NCBI GenBank assembly: GCA_023433505.1
Contig: JAEZCO010000035.1
Span: forward strand, 102,578 to 166,577
Origin: Bacillota bacterium
Lineage (GTDB): Bacteria > Bacillota > Clostridia > Acetivibrionales > DTU013
Direction of reading: 5' to 3'
Length of the DNA: 64,000 bases
Shown: positions 1 to 8,906 of the stretch, piece after piece
Layout: each line of letters opens with the position of its first letter
Position numbering within the stretch: position 1 is the first letter of the stretch
Notes under the pieces: model-generated
Database searches by the model: none
Told to the model about the DNA's origin: nothing
Seen by the model: the letters and a program-made list of their open reading frames with translations, nothing else
Program-made: the position numbers and the translations under genes

Positions 1-1167
1 CAGCGCCAGCTTACCCATGACCACCGGCCTGGAGGCTCCTGTTGCCGAAGGGAGGTTGTTGGGATTGCCGAAAAGAAATTCATTGCCCAGTATGGCAAAA
101 GCGATGGCCTCTTTGGCGTCACTGGAAAAATCCAGGGACTCCATGGGAGCTACTGTTTGTTTCAACCCTTGCTCCAGCGCCTTCATCAGGGTTGCGTTAT
201 ACACCCCGCCGCCGCCGACAAGAACCTCGCTAATATCAAATTCTTTATCAATATAATTTTTAAAATGCAGCAGGATGGAGGAGGCGGTATAAGCAGTCAC
301 TGTTGCCGTAATATCCGCAAAACTGAGACCCCGCCGTATACCTTCCGCCCACAGCCTCTTGGCCATATCCATACTGTAGTACTCTCTGCCTGTGCTTTTA
401 GGCGGATTTTTATAAATGAAGCTGTCGGAGCTCAGCATTTCGCTTAGCCATTCACTGCAAATACTGCCACCGGCGGCCAGTTGTCCTCCCTTGTCATAAT
501 TGCTGCTTCCATGGGTGCCGATTTTCACTATGGCATCGATAAGCATGTTGCCGGGCCCGGTGTCAAAGGCAACCACATCCTGGGGCCTGGCGCCGGCCTT
601 GAGGATGGTAACATTGCTGATGCCGCCGATGTTGATGAATACCCTGCCTTTTTCAGAGCTTCCAAAAAGGAGGTAATCAGTAAACGGCACCAGCGGCGCG
701 CCCTGTCCGCCCACTGCCATATCTGCGGGACGGAAATCCCCAACGGTTGGGCAGCCTGTCCCTAGAGCAATTTCAGATAAATCCCCGATTTGCAGGGTAG
801 CATGCTCTTCCGGCATATGATACACCGTCTGGCCGTGAGAGCTGATAAAGTCTACGGCATCTGCCGCAAATCCGGCTTTGCTTATTACCTCCAGTGCAGC
901 CTGCGCCATCTTGCGGCCGAGATACGCATTCATCCGGCACACCTCCTCAACAGAGGATGTGGCGGGGGAACACAATCTTACTAGCTCATTTTTCTCTTTG
1001 CTGTCATAGGGAAGCGTAATAAAATCAATGAGCCTGACGCGGGTGTCCCTGCCGCAGCCCCGGATTTCCACCAAAGCCGCGTCCACCCCGTCAAGAGAGG
1101 TACCTGACATCAGCCCTACTGCCAGTCTTTTATCCTTTTTGACCAGCTTTTGCAATTTTTCAACCAT
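1..1167 (-). CDS. anmK: anhydro-N-acetylmuramic acid kinase, cut by left edge
   Basis: Cytoplasmic kinase that opens the anhydro ring of 1,6-anhydroMurNAc and phosphorylates it to MurNAc-6-phosphate, the substrate of MurQ. The minus-strand frame from the ATG at 1167 is open to the window edge (389 codons; the family is about 370-390 aa, so only the last residues are missing). I see the family signature GLMSGTSLDGVD near residues 18-29, then FINIGGISNVT and FDTGPGN in the actin-like ATPase core. The start lies 10 nt after the nagZ stop, with GAGG just upstream, so the two are one transcript. Identification is firm; the C-terminus cannot be seen. Confidence 0.93.
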   Translation of the reverse strand, partial: MVEKLQKLVKKDKRLAVGLMSGTSLDGVDAALVEIRGCGRDTRVRLIDFITLPYDSKEKNELVRLCSPATSSVEEVCRMNAYLGRKMAQAALEVISKAGFAADAVDFISSHGQTVYHMPEEHATLQIGDLSEIALGTGCPTVGDFRPADMAVGGQGAPLVPFTDYLLFGSSEKGRVFINIGGISNVTILKAGARPQDVVAFDTGPGNMLIDAIVKIGTHGSSNYDKGGQLAAGGSICSEWLSEMLSSDSFIYKNPPKSTGREYYSMDMAKRLWAEGIRRGLSFADITATVTAYTASSILLHFKNYIDKEFDISEVLVGGGGVYNATLMKALEQGLKQTVAPMESLDFSSDAKEAIAFAILGNEFLFGNPNNLPSATGASRPVVMGKLAL

Positions 1168-1177
1168 CCTCTGCACC

Positions 1178-2776
1178 TCACAATATTGTCACAGGCATTT
1201 TGCCTTTTGGCTCATCCAGGCCGAAGATCAGCCTCGCAGCTGCGCACAGCGCGGGATAAGTATGCTCAAAGGTTGCGATGTATGTCGCTGCGCCATGGAA
1301 ACAGGAAATATCATAGGGACTTTTCATGGCCACAACAATAACCTTCTCTTTATTTTCCAGCAGGGCGTTGACCCATTGGACCTGCTGAGGATTCTGTGCT
1401 GCCGACAGAGTGCCGGCGATAATGGTATCGTATTGACCCGCCTTTTCCAGTATGCGGAGGATTTCTTCGGCGTCCGGGCTGCCGGAAACCGCAAATTCCT
1501 CCGCAGACGGATGAATTTCTCTCACGGCTTTACCCAGGGAACAGTTGGAATATTGGACATCCTCTACTTGGAGCATATTTCCTTCTGCCGGGTATATTAC
1601 AAGAACCTTGCCGGAGGACGCCTTTGAAACCGGTACCGCGGCCTCTTCATTCCTGTAAAGCGTGACACCCTGCCTGTAGATTTCCTGAGCCAGCTTTTTG
1701 TGGCGCTGTCCGCCTACTTCCTCCGGCAGCCGGAGGCTATTCAGGTCATTGCCGATATCCTTCCATGACAGGTACCTGTCCTTTAGCTTCTGTACTCTTT
1801 CACAGGCGGATTTTAAGGCCGTTTCTGAAATTCCGCCCTCGGTCACCGCATTTGCAAGTGCTATGGCAGCGCCCTTTTGAAGGTCATAGGTATGGGATAT
1901 CATAACGAGGTCCGCACCTGCTTTGATGGCTGCCACCGCACCGTTAACAGTACCGATGGTGTTTTTGACGGCATGCATCTCCAGGCAGTCGGTGGTTACG
2001 ACGCCGTTATAGCCCAGATGCTCTCTTAAAACGCCTGTTAGGATTCTTGGGGATAATGTCGCCGGTATACGTTCTTCCCCATCGATGGAAGGAAAATGGA
2101 TATGCGCTGTCATGATGGTATCCGCGCCCCGGCTTATCAAAGTCTTGAAGGGCATCAGCTCGACTGCTTCCAGCCTCTCCATTCCATAGGGGACAATAGG
2201 TAGGTTCAGATGTGAATCCACATCCGTATCGCCATGTCCCGGAAAATGCTTCAGCGTGGTAATCACTCCGGCTGCTCTCATGCCCCTGATGGCTTCCCAT
2301 GCAAAGTCCGCCACTATAAGGGGATCTTCACCGTAGGACCTTACTCCGATAACCGGGTTACGGGGATTGTTGTTTACATCCGCCACCGGGGCAAGGTTCC
2401 AATTGATGCCCAGGGCCTTCAATTCGGCGCCTGTGGCCAGGCCTGTCCAATAGGCGTTGTCTGTGCTGCCGGTTGCCCCCAGCAGCATCGCACCCGGAAA
2501 AACAGTGGTTCCTGCACCGAGCCGCCTGACCACTCCGTTTTCCTGGTCGACGCATAGGAGCAGGGGCCTTTGGTGTCCTGCCTGCTTTGCAATCATTTGC
2601 AACTCCGTTGTTAAGCGCAGGACTTCTTTTGCATTTCCTATGTTCCGTGCAAATAAAATGATGCCGCCTACTTTATACTCCCTGATCAGTTCTATAATTT
2701 CACTACTGGGAGAGATGCCGTCAAACCCGCATACCATAAGCTGTCCGATCATTGCTTGCAAATCAGCGCTATTCAT
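1178..2776 (-). CDS. nagZ: beta-N-acetylhexosaminidase, GH3 (NagZ)
   Basis: Removes non-reducing GlcNAc from GlcNAc-MurNAc fragments of peptidoglycan. The 532 aa protein has the GH3 barrel in the first ~340 residues: the KHFPGHGDTDVDSH loop, which carries the His/Asp pair typical of NagZ, and TTDCLEMHAV, holding the probable nucleophile Asp. A second Rossmann-like domain fills residues ~370-532, as in two-domain Gram-positive NagZ. There is no signal peptide (MNSADLQAMIGQLMVCGF), unlike the secreted Bacillus subtilis enzyme, so it should act in the cytoplasm. AAGGAG lies before the ATG. It is first gene of a nagZ-anmK operon divergent from murQ. Confidence 0.94.
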   Translation of the reverse strand: MNSADLQAMIGQLMVCGFDGISPSSEIIELIREYKVGGIILFARNIGNAKEVLRLTTELQMIAKQAGHQRPLLLCVDQENGVVRRLGAGTTVFPGAMLLGATGSTDNAYWTGLATGAELKALGINWNLAPVADVNNNPRNPVIGVRSYGEDPLIVADFAWEAIRGMRAAGVITTLKHFPGHGDTDVDSHLNLPIVPYGMERLEAVELMPFKTLISRGADTIMTAHIHFPSIDGEERIPATLSPRILTGVLREHLGYNGVVTTDCLEMHAVKNTIGTVNGAVAAIKAGADLVMISHTYDLQKGAAIALANAVTEGGISETALKSACERVQKLKDRYLSWKDIGNDLNSLRLPEEVGGQRHKKLAQEIYRQGVTLYRNEEAAVPVSKASSGKVLVIYPAEGNMLQVEDVQYSNCSLGKAVREIHPSAEEFAVSGSPDAEEILRILEKAGQYDTIIAGTLSAAQNPQQVQWVNALLENKEKVIVVAMKSPYDISCFHGAATYIATFEHTYPALCAAARLIFGLDEPKGKMPVTIL

Positions 2777-3007
2777 TGTTGAGCCGTCTCCTTATCATTA
2801 TTAAAATCGGATGTTTATTTCAGCGGCTTTTGTATATCTTAACATATATAGCCATTAAATCAGCCCATATATCCTGTATCCATACTTTTCCGGGAAGTAA
2901 TTGACGTTTACAATGCCTACAGTACCATACCGGCATGGAGTCCGTCAATAAGGAAGAGACATTTTTGGAACTTAAAAACAAAATATAATAAAATTTATGA
3001 AAAAGAG

Positions 3008-3036
3008 TTGCAAAAACACAAATTATTGTGTATGAT
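3008..3036 (+). promoter_or_regulatory. sigma-A promoter for murQ operon with palindrome in spacer
   Basis: TTGCAA (3008-3013), a 17 bp spacer, then TATGAT (3031-3036). The spacer contains the inverted repeat CACAA-ATTA-TTGTG (3017-3030), placed where a bound repressor would block RNA polymerase. The predicted leader is about 245 nt. Confidence 0.5.
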
Positions 3037-3155
3037 AAAAACAATGATGCAATTCATAAAGTCAAGAGATGCTGATTATGTGCAGAAGGCGAGCATGAGT
3101 CAATTTTATCCTAGCGGGAAGAGAGAAAAATAGTTACATAAGTAAAAGTGGTTGT

Positions 3156-3170
3156 TGAAATTTAGTTTCA
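3156..3170. promoter_or_regulatory. inverted repeat TGAAA-N5-TTTCA, candidate MurR operator
   Basis: TGAAA (3156-3160), TTTAG, TTTCA (3166-3170). TGAAA/TTTCA arms resemble operators of RpiR-family repressors, and an RpiR regulator is encoded at 13045. The assignment is an inference. Confidence 0.35.
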
Positions 3171-3209
3171 GATCATTTGCTGTAAAAACCGCACCGCCTT
3201 AATCAAAAA

Positions 3210-3238
3210 TTGACTTTCACTAAATATTGAAAATATTG
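3210..3238 (+). promoter_or_regulatory. possible second promoter with TTTCA-N8-TGAAA repeat
   Basis: TTGACT at 3210-3215 is a good -35, but the matching -10 (around 3232-3238, AATATT/ATATTG) is weak. TTTCA (3215-3219) and TGAAA (3228-3232) form an inverted repeat over this site with the same arms as the repeat at 3156. Confidence 0.3.
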
Positions 3239-3288
3239 AATGCAGCAGACAGAAGAGGTAACAATAATCTAAGATGAGGTGATAGACA

Positions 3289-4200
3289 GTGGAGAAACCT
3301 CTTGGTAATCTTACTACTGAACAAATTAATTCTAAATCGAATCATATTGATATGTGCAATACAAAAGAGATGCTTCAGATCATCAATGATGAAGATATGC
3401 GTGTTCCGCTTGCCATCAGAGCGAGTCTTGATAATATTGTCGAGGCCGTGGACGTAATTGTTGAGGCCATTAAGGCCGGAGGAAGGCTATTCTATATCGG
3501 TGCGGGAACCAGCGGAAGGCTGGGCGTGCTGGATGCCGCTGAGTGTCCGCCCACATTCGGCACCGACCCGGAGCTTGTAAAAGCAATTATTGCAGGAGGC
3601 AGCGAAGCTTTAATCTGTGCAGTGGAAGGCGCAGAGGACGATGAGGACCTTGGCAGGGCCGCCATAGCGAATAACAATATAACAGGGAAGGATGTGGTTG
3701 TAGGGATCACTGCCAGCGGAAGAACACCCTATGTTCTGGCAGCGATGAAAGAGGCAAAGTGTATAGGGGCAAAAACGGTTGGAATAAGCAACAATGGGCA
3801 GTCACTCATCAAAGAGCTGGCAGACATCGAAATAACGCCTCTGGTGGGACCGGAAATAATCATGGGCTCCACACGCATGAAATCAGGCACTTCGCAAAAG
3901 CTGGTCTTAAACATGATATCTACGGCAGTTATGATCAAGCTTGGCAAGGTATATGGAAATTTGATGGTAGATTTGCGGCCGACAAATATAAAGCTTGTCA
4001 ACCGTGCCGTACGCATAATCATGCGTGCCACCGGACTGGATGAGGGTAAAGCGAAAGAGTATCTGGAGCTTTCCGGACTGAATCCTAAAGTTGCCATCGT
4101 AATGTACGCTACGCAGACGGATAGAGCTGCGGCTTTGAATCTTCTTTCGCAGAACATGGGGTTTGTCACCAGAGCAATCAATAGTGTCAGAGTTTCGTAA
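3289..4200 (+). CDS. murQ: N-acetylmuramic acid 6-phosphate etherase
   Basis: Cleaves the D-lactyl ether of MurNAc-6-phosphate, giving GlcNAc-6-phosphate and D-lactate, the step that commits recycled muramic acid to amino-sugar metabolism. The 303 aa length is typical. The SIS-domain motif GAGTSGRLGVLDAAECPPTF sits at ~75-95 and contains a conserved catalytic Glu; the later STRMKSGTSQK segment is also family-specific. The start is GTG at 3289, with GAGGTGAT about 6 nt upstream. It is the first gene of the rightward operon, followed after 35 nt by a sugar-binding lipoprotein. Confidence 0.96.
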   Translation: MEKPLGNLTTEQINSKSNHIDMCNTKEMLQIINDEDMRVPLAIRASLDNIVEAVDVIVEAIKAGGRLFYIGAGTSGRLGVLDAAECPPTFGTDPELVKAIIAGGSEALICAVEGAEDDEDLGRAAIANNNITGKDVVVGITASGRTPYVLAAMKEAKCIGAKTVGISNNGQSLIKELADIEITPLVGPEIIMGSTRMKSGTSQKLVLNMISTAVMIKLGKVYGNLMVDLRPTNIKLVNRAVRIIMRATGLDEGKAKEYLELSGLNPKVAIVMYATQTDRAAALNLLSQNMGFVTRAINSVRVS

Positions 4201-4235
4201 TAACACATTACAAATTTTTAGGAGGTAAGGTCTCA

Positions 4236-5870
4236 ATGAAAAAGGTTATTTCTCTATTATTGGCGGCAGTACTGCTGCTCGGAATGACTGCCGGATGCGG
4301 CAAACAAAACGGACAGGCGGAACAAACAACATCCGGAACAGTAGCTGCAACGACAGCGGAAACGATAGCGGGGGAATCTGTGACATGGGATTCACCGGGC
4401 CTGACATGGAAGAAGGATACCAGTCCCGTCAAATATTCATTGTTTCTCGACATTCCATGGTCACCGGTCGATGTGTGGGGGACCGACCATGTTTCCCAGG
4501 AAGTCACCAAGCTGACGGGTATCAGCTTTGAGGTGACAAAAGCCCAGGACACCAATCATCTTGGCCTGCTTCTGGCCTCAGGGGATCTTCCGGACTCCAT
4601 CTTTCTTTTCTCAAAAAAAGAAAGATTTGAAAGCTCCACTGTTTCACAGCCGTGGGATGAGCTCATCCCCAAATACGCACCGGAATTTGACCGCCTTATC
4701 GATCCCAGTGAGAAGGCCCTTGCCACAGTTGATGACGGTCACTACTATACACTGTATACCCACAACAGAAATCAGGCTTACTGGGATGATCCGAAGCTGC
4801 CGACTTCCTACGGCGAAGCGACCGTCATGCTGAGGGACGACATCATGGCGGAGCTTGGAAATCCCAAAATTGAATCAATGGATGATTTTTATACTGTATT
4901 AAAGCAGGTTGCGGCAAAGCATCCCGACTATATACCCTATTTACAGCCCAATGTTAACAGTACCGCTCTTAGCGGGTGGTTCGGAATCAACAGTGTAGGG
5001 GCATGGTTTGTAGACAAAAACGGCAAGGTAGGACTCCCCCAGGGAGATAAAGAAAGCTTCCAGCCTTACCTGCAGTATATGAACAAGTTAAGCCGCGAAG
5101 GGCTTTTAAGCACGGAAGGTCTTACCTATGATTTCGAAAAACAAAAACAGGCGATTCTGGCAGGCAAGGTTTTCGCAACGGCAGGACAGTGCTTTGATGT
5201 TGACGTACTCAATGAAGAGCTTGATAAAACCCCGGGCAATACGCTCCGTTACACCGCAGTGAATAAACCTTTTACTGTGGACGGCGAAATCAAATATGCG
5301 CCCACCTTCACCAGCTCAGGATTTGCCGGCTTCTATATTACACAGAAATGTAAAGATCCGGGCAGGCTTGTAGCGCTTATGGAATTCATGAAGAGTCCGC
5401 AGGGCGACCAGCTCACCCAGTGGGGCGTCAAGGATGTTGACTATACGCCCACAGCCGATGGACTTCCTTTGATTAAGGAAGATATCCCGTGGAAACTGAG
5501 AGGGGATAATGTGTGGTATTTCCAGGCTTCTTTCCTGACAGAGGTTATGAAGGCTATGACTAAGAAGGATACGGCCCCCAAATATTCGCAGGTTACCAGT
5601 CTTATGTATGACTTCAAGCCTTTCTGGAAAGTGGACTACGCACTGGCGTTGACCAAGGTTAAGCCTGAAACGGAGGAATCCGAGATATTGTCATCCATAC
5701 TCAATACCTATACCAACACGGTAAATACCATCATAACAGCAAAAGATGACACTGAATTCACCAAAAAGCTTGATGGTATGTTCAATGAAATAGACAATCT
5801 TGGAAAAGCAAAGCTTCTGGACTATGCACAGCAGCAGTATGACAAGTTTAAACCGAGATTCCAGAAGTAA
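4236..5870 (+). CDS. extracellular solute-binding lipoprotein of a sugar ABC importer
   Basis: Membrane-anchored receptor (544 aa) that should deliver a sugar to the two permeases that follow. The N-terminus is a lipoprotein signal (MKKVISLLLAAVLLLGMTAGC, Cys21), followed by a Thr/Ala-rich linker and a family 1 binding-protein fold of the LplA type common in Clostridia and Paenibacillus. A GGAGG site precedes the ATG. Its place between murQ and the muropeptide enzymes suggests a cell-wall amino sugar or muropeptide as ligand; nothing in the sequence proves the specificity. No ATPase gene is linked, so a shared MsmX-type ATPase elsewhere is expected. Confidence 0.88.
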   Translation: MKKVISLLLAAVLLLGMTAGCGKQNGQAEQTTSGTVAATTAETIAGESVTWDSPGLTWKKDTSPVKYSLFLDIPWSPVDVWGTDHVSQEVTKLTGISFEVTKAQDTNHLGLLLASGDLPDSIFLFSKKERFESSTVSQPWDELIPKYAPEFDRLIDPSEKALATVDDGHYYTLYTHNRNQAYWDDPKLPTSYGEATVMLRDDIMAELGNPKIESMDDFYTVLKQVAAKHPDYIPYLQPNVNSTALSGWFGINSVGAWFVDKNGKVGLPQGDKESFQPYLQYMNKLSREGLLSTEGLTYDFEKQKQAILAGKVFATAGQCFDVDVLNEELDKTPGNTLRYTAVNKPFTVDGEIKYAPTFTSSGFAGFYITQKCKDPGRLVALMEFMKSPQGDQLTQWGVKDVDYTPTADGLPLIKEDIPWKLRGDNVWYFQASFLTEVMKAMTKKDTAPKYSQVTSLMYDFKPFWKVDYALALTKVKPETEESEILSSILNTYTNTVNTIITAKDDTEFTKKLDGMFNEIDNLGKAKLLDYAQQQYDKFKPRFQK

Positions 5871-5892
5871 TGCAGGGTATTCAAGCCCTGCA
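5871..5892 (+). other. stem-loop after the binding-protein gene
   Basis: TGCAGGG (5871-5877), 8 nt loop, CCCTGCA (5886-5892), starting directly after the stop codon. It has no U-run, so it is more likely an mRNA-stabilising or processing hairpin than a full terminator. Confidence 0.55.
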
Positions 5893-5907
5893 CTGTTAAA
5901 CAAAACA

Positions 5908-5944
5908 CGGCAGCCATGCTATATTCAACATGGCATGGCTGCCG
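5908..5944 (+). other. 12-bp perfect stem-loop between binding protein and permease
   Basis: CGGCAGCCATGC (5908-5919), 13 nt loop, GCATGGCTGCCG (5933-5944). No T-run follows. Such hairpins after binding-protein genes usually protect the upstream message so that receptor exceeds permease. Confidence 0.65.
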
Positions 5945-5980
5945 CGGCTTGTATCCCATCTTTTGTAAGGAGAATAGGGT

Positions 5981-6970
5981 ATGAAAGAAACGGCATTATC
6001 AGAAAAGGGCTCTTTTCAAAAGCGGTTTGCCAGAGGCATAAAGCGGTTTACAGCACAACGTTACCTGCAGTTGTTTGCCATACTAGGAATAGTGTTTCTG
6101 ATAATATTCTGCTATATTCCCATGGCGGGCCTGATCATTGCCTTTAAAAACTATAAAATATCTACGGGGTTTCAAGGCTTTTTTTCAAGTGATTGGGCGG
6201 CAAACGGCGGCTTTAAGTACTTTATTGACCTATTTAAGGCGTCGGCATTTCCCATGGTAATGCGCAACACCCTGGTATTGAGCCTGCTGAAGCTGGTCTT
6301 TTCTTTTCCGGCGCCGATCCTGTTTGCAATTGCCCTGAATGAGATGAGGCACAACAAAATTAAAAGACTGGTTCAGACAGTGAGCTATTTGCCCCATTTC
6401 ATTTCATGGGTCGTTGTCTACGGGCTGGTGTTTACTTTTTTAAATACCTCCTCCGGTGTGGTCAACAGGGTCCTGGTCGAAAATAATATCGTCCCCAAGG
6501 CCGTTGATTTTTTGGCCGGTCCCCAGTACTTCTGGGCCCTTGCCGTCATTACGGATATTTGGAAGGAACTGGGTTGGTGGTCAATTATATTTCTTGCTGC
6601 TATTGCAGGAATTGATCAATCGCTATATGAAGCTGCAACGGCGGACGGCGCCAATCGCCTCCGATGTATATGGCATATAACGCTGCCAAGCATAAGGGGC
6701 ACGGTAATGGTGGTCCTGATCCTTGCGGTAGGAAGCCTTATGTCGGGAGGTATGGGGGGCTCCAACTTCGAACAGTCCTTCCTGATGGGCAATAAGGTAA
6801 ATTATGAAAAGTCGGTGGTTTTGGGGTATTACGTATATGAGACGGGACTTGTAAATCTCCGGTATTCCTATGCGACCGCCGCAGGGCTGTTCCAATCCCT
6901 GATATCCCTTGTCCTTGTATTCACATCCAACTATTTATCCAAGAAGACGTCCGGTTACGGGCTATTCTAA
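5981..6970 (+). CDS. sugar ABC transporter permease (LplB type)
   Basis: Inner-membrane subunit, 329 aa, about six membrane segments after a basic N-terminus. The cytoplasmic EAA loop that docks the ATPase reads EAATADGANRLRCIWHITLP (~residues 212-231). The LplB/YtcP pairing with a lipoprotein receptor is the carbohydrate CUT1 arrangement. AAGGAG precedes the ATG at 5981. It forms a heterodimer with the product of the next gene. Confidence 0.9.
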   Translation: MKETALSEKGSFQKRFARGIKRFTAQRYLQLFAILGIVFLIIFCYIPMAGLIIAFKNYKISTGFQGFFSSDWAANGGFKYFIDLFKASAFPMVMRNTLVLSLLKLVFSFPAPILFAIALNEMRHNKIKRLVQTVSYLPHFISWVVVYGLVFTFLNTSSGVVNRVLVENNIVPKAVDFLAGPQYFWALAVITDIWKELGWWSIIFLAAIAGIDQSLYEAATADGANRLRCIWHITLPSIRGTVMVVLILAVGSLMSGGMGGSNFEQSFLMGNKVNYEKSVVLGYYVYETGLVNLRYSYATAAGLFQSLISLVLVFTSNYLSKKTSGYGLF

Positions 6971-6989
6971 AGACCGGAGGTGCATTGAT

Positions 6990-7892
6990 TTGAAAAGTAC
7001 CATCAAAAAAAGTACGCAGGATGTTTTTCTGGACATAGCAGTCTATGCAATTATGGCCCTTGTCTTTATTGTGACGCTGTACCCGTTCTATTACGCGCTG
7101 GTTATGTCCTTTAGTCAGGGATCTGACGCTGTACGGGGAGGCATCTATTTTTGGCCGAGAAAATTCACCCTGGAAAACTACAGGGTCGTTATGACGATAG
7201 ATTATATCTACACGGCAATGTATATCACAGTCGCCCGTACTGTCCTGGGTACATTGTCCACGCTGTTTTTCACAGGCTTGTTTGCATATAGCATAGCTCA
7301 TAAGAAGCTGATGTTTAAGAGCTTTTATGTAGTGATTATGATTATAACCTTATATTTCAGCGGCGGTCTTGTTCCATATTATATGCTGCTGAAGCAGATT
7401 GGCCTGACAAATAATTTCCTGGTCTATATCATCCCTAATATGCTGGGTGTCTTCAATGCCATCATCATGATCAGCTTTTTCAGGGAAATACCCGATTCCA
7501 TTGAAGAAGCGGCCTACATGGATGGCGCCAGCGACCTTAGAATATTTTTTCAGATCATATTTCCCATTTCAATGCCTCTGTTTGCGACAATGGCGCTGTA
7601 TATAGGTGTTTACCACTGGAACGCGTGGAGTGACGCAGCCTTTTTTGTTACCAAAAAGGGCTTAAAAACACTGAGCTACGTACTAATCAGCCTGATTAAC
7701 CAGACCGAGGCGGCGGCGCGGCTTACAGAGTCGGGAGCAATGGGTACCATGGGGATAAGGGAATCCAGCTATTCGGCGGAAACGCTGCGGCCGGCGGCGA
7801 TGCTCATCGTTGTTCTGCCCATTGTATGCGTATATCCCTTCTTGCAGAAGTACTTTATGAAGGGCATCATGATAGGGTCAGTAAAAGGGTAA
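6990..7892 (+). CDS. sugar ABC transporter permease (YtcP/LplC type)
   Basis: Second permease of the importer, 300 aa from the TTG at 6990. I chose this start because GGAGGTG (6976-6982) sits 7 nt upstream and it avoids a 62 bp overlap with the previous gene; the open frame begins further up at 6909. The EAA motif EEAAYMDGASDLRIFFQIIF and the C-terminal MKGIMIGSVKG are typical. Six membrane segments are evident. Confidence 0.88.
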   Translation: MKSTIKKSTQDVFLDIAVYAIMALVFIVTLYPFYYALVMSFSQGSDAVRGGIYFWPRKFTLENYRVVMTIDYIYTAMYITVARTVLGTLSTLFFTGLFAYSIAHKKLMFKSFYVVIMIITLYFSGGLVPYYMLLKQIGLTNNFLVYIIPNMLGVFNAIIMISFFREIPDSIEEAAYMDGASDLRIFFQIIFPISMPLFATMALYIGVYHWNAWSDAAFFVTKKGLKTLSYVLISLINQTEAAARLTESGAMGTMGIRESSYSAETLRPAAMLIVVLPIVCVYPFLQKYFMKGIMIGSVKG

Positions 7893-7910
7893 TTTTACAC
7901 AAGGAGGCTT

Positions 7911-8903
7911 ATGATGAAGATTTTGTCTTTTAAAGAAAGCGATGTCCCGCAGGTGGTGGATTTGTGGAATACCCACCTGTGCGGACAGACACAATACAAG
8001 CCGTTTACCGAGAAAGAATTCGAAAATAAGTTTTTAAAAAATCCCAGCTTTTCCAACGACGGAACCTTTGTTGCAGTAGAAGATGGAAAAGTCGTGGGCT
8101 TTGCAAACGGAATTGTAAAAAAAGAGTTTTTGCCGGGAGAGAATCATGAAAATACGCCCGGATACCTGACCATGGTCGTAGTCGATACGGATTACCGGGG
8201 AAGGGGATATGGTTCCGCGCTGCTTCGCCGGTTGGAAGACTTCTTTAGAAAAAGCGGCAAAAAAATGTCCCAATCCATCTTTATGAATCCCATCAAGCTG
8301 GAGTGGTATATACCCGGCACGGATAAACATGATCACAACAATACTCCGGGAGTTGACGCAGATACCCTGGCGGTAGCTTTTATGGAGAAAAACGGATATG
8401 CCATACGGGCAAGGCAGGTTTCTTTCCATCTCGACCTTTCCGGCTTTAAAATGAGCGGAAAAACGGTTGAAAAACGCTGGGAGCTTATGGAGAAAGAGAT
8501 ATTTACCGGATATTACGACCCGGAAAAGCATTTTGGCTTTGAGGCGCTGTTTGACGACCTGGGCAGCGGAGACTGGAGAAAGGGCATCATGGACAACCTG
8601 GCCCAGGAAAAGCCCGACCCGGTGATTGTGGCCGCAGACCACGGGAAAATATGTGGATTTACCGGACCCATTCGGGTGCAGGAAAGCGGCAGGGGGTTTT
8701 TTGTCGGTATCGGTACCCATTCCCAGTACAGGGGCGGGGGAATCATGTCGGTACTGTTCGAACTGCTGATGGACGGTTTCAAAACCGCGGGCGCACAGTT
8801 CAGCACCCTTTTTACAGGTGTGGATAATCCCGCCAGGAAGATCTATGAGCGTACAGGCTTTGAAGCCGTCAGAAACTGGGCTGTTATGGGAAAGGAGATA
8901 TAG
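7911..8903 (+). CDS. double-GNAT N-acetyltransferase, GlmA-like
   Basis: Protein of 330 aa with two GNAT acetyltransferase domains. The first has the acetyl-CoA loop DYRGRGYGSALLRRL (~residues 96-110); the second has QYRGGGIMSVLFELL near 275 and the closing ARKIYERTGF. The two-domain layout and the neighbourhood match GlmA of Clostridium acetobutylicum, which acetylates glucosamine and glucosaminides from de-N-acetylated peptidoglycan. If correct, it restores N-acetyl groups so that NagZ, NamZ and MurK can act. AGGAGG lies upstream of paired ATG codons (7911 and 7914). The exact substrate is inferred. Confidence 0.72.
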   Translation: MMKILSFKESDVPQVVDLWNTHLCGQTQYKPFTEKEFENKFLKNPSFSNDGTFVAVEDGKVVGFANGIVKKEFLPGENHENTPGYLTMVVVDTDYRGRGYGSALLRRLEDFFRKSGKKMSQSIFMNPIKLEWYIPGTDKHDHNNTPGVDADTLAVAFMEKNGYAIRARQVSFHLDLSGFKMSGKTVEKRWELMEKEIFTGYYDPEKHFGFEALFDDLGSGDWRKGIMDNLAQEKPDPVIVAADHGKICGFTGPIRVQESGRGFFVGIGTHSQYRGGGIMSVLFELLMDGFKTAGAQFSTLFTGVDNPARKIYERTGFEAVRNWAVMGKEI

Positions 8904-8906
8904 ATA

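Larger units (their letters stand above)
2777..3288. other. divergent control region between nagZ and murQ
   Basis: This 512 bp A+T-rich stretch holds no credible gene. It separates the two arms of the muropeptide locus and carries a promoter and three inverted repeats facing murQ, listed separately. I did not find a convincing sigma-A promoter for the nagZ direction. Confidence 0.6.
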
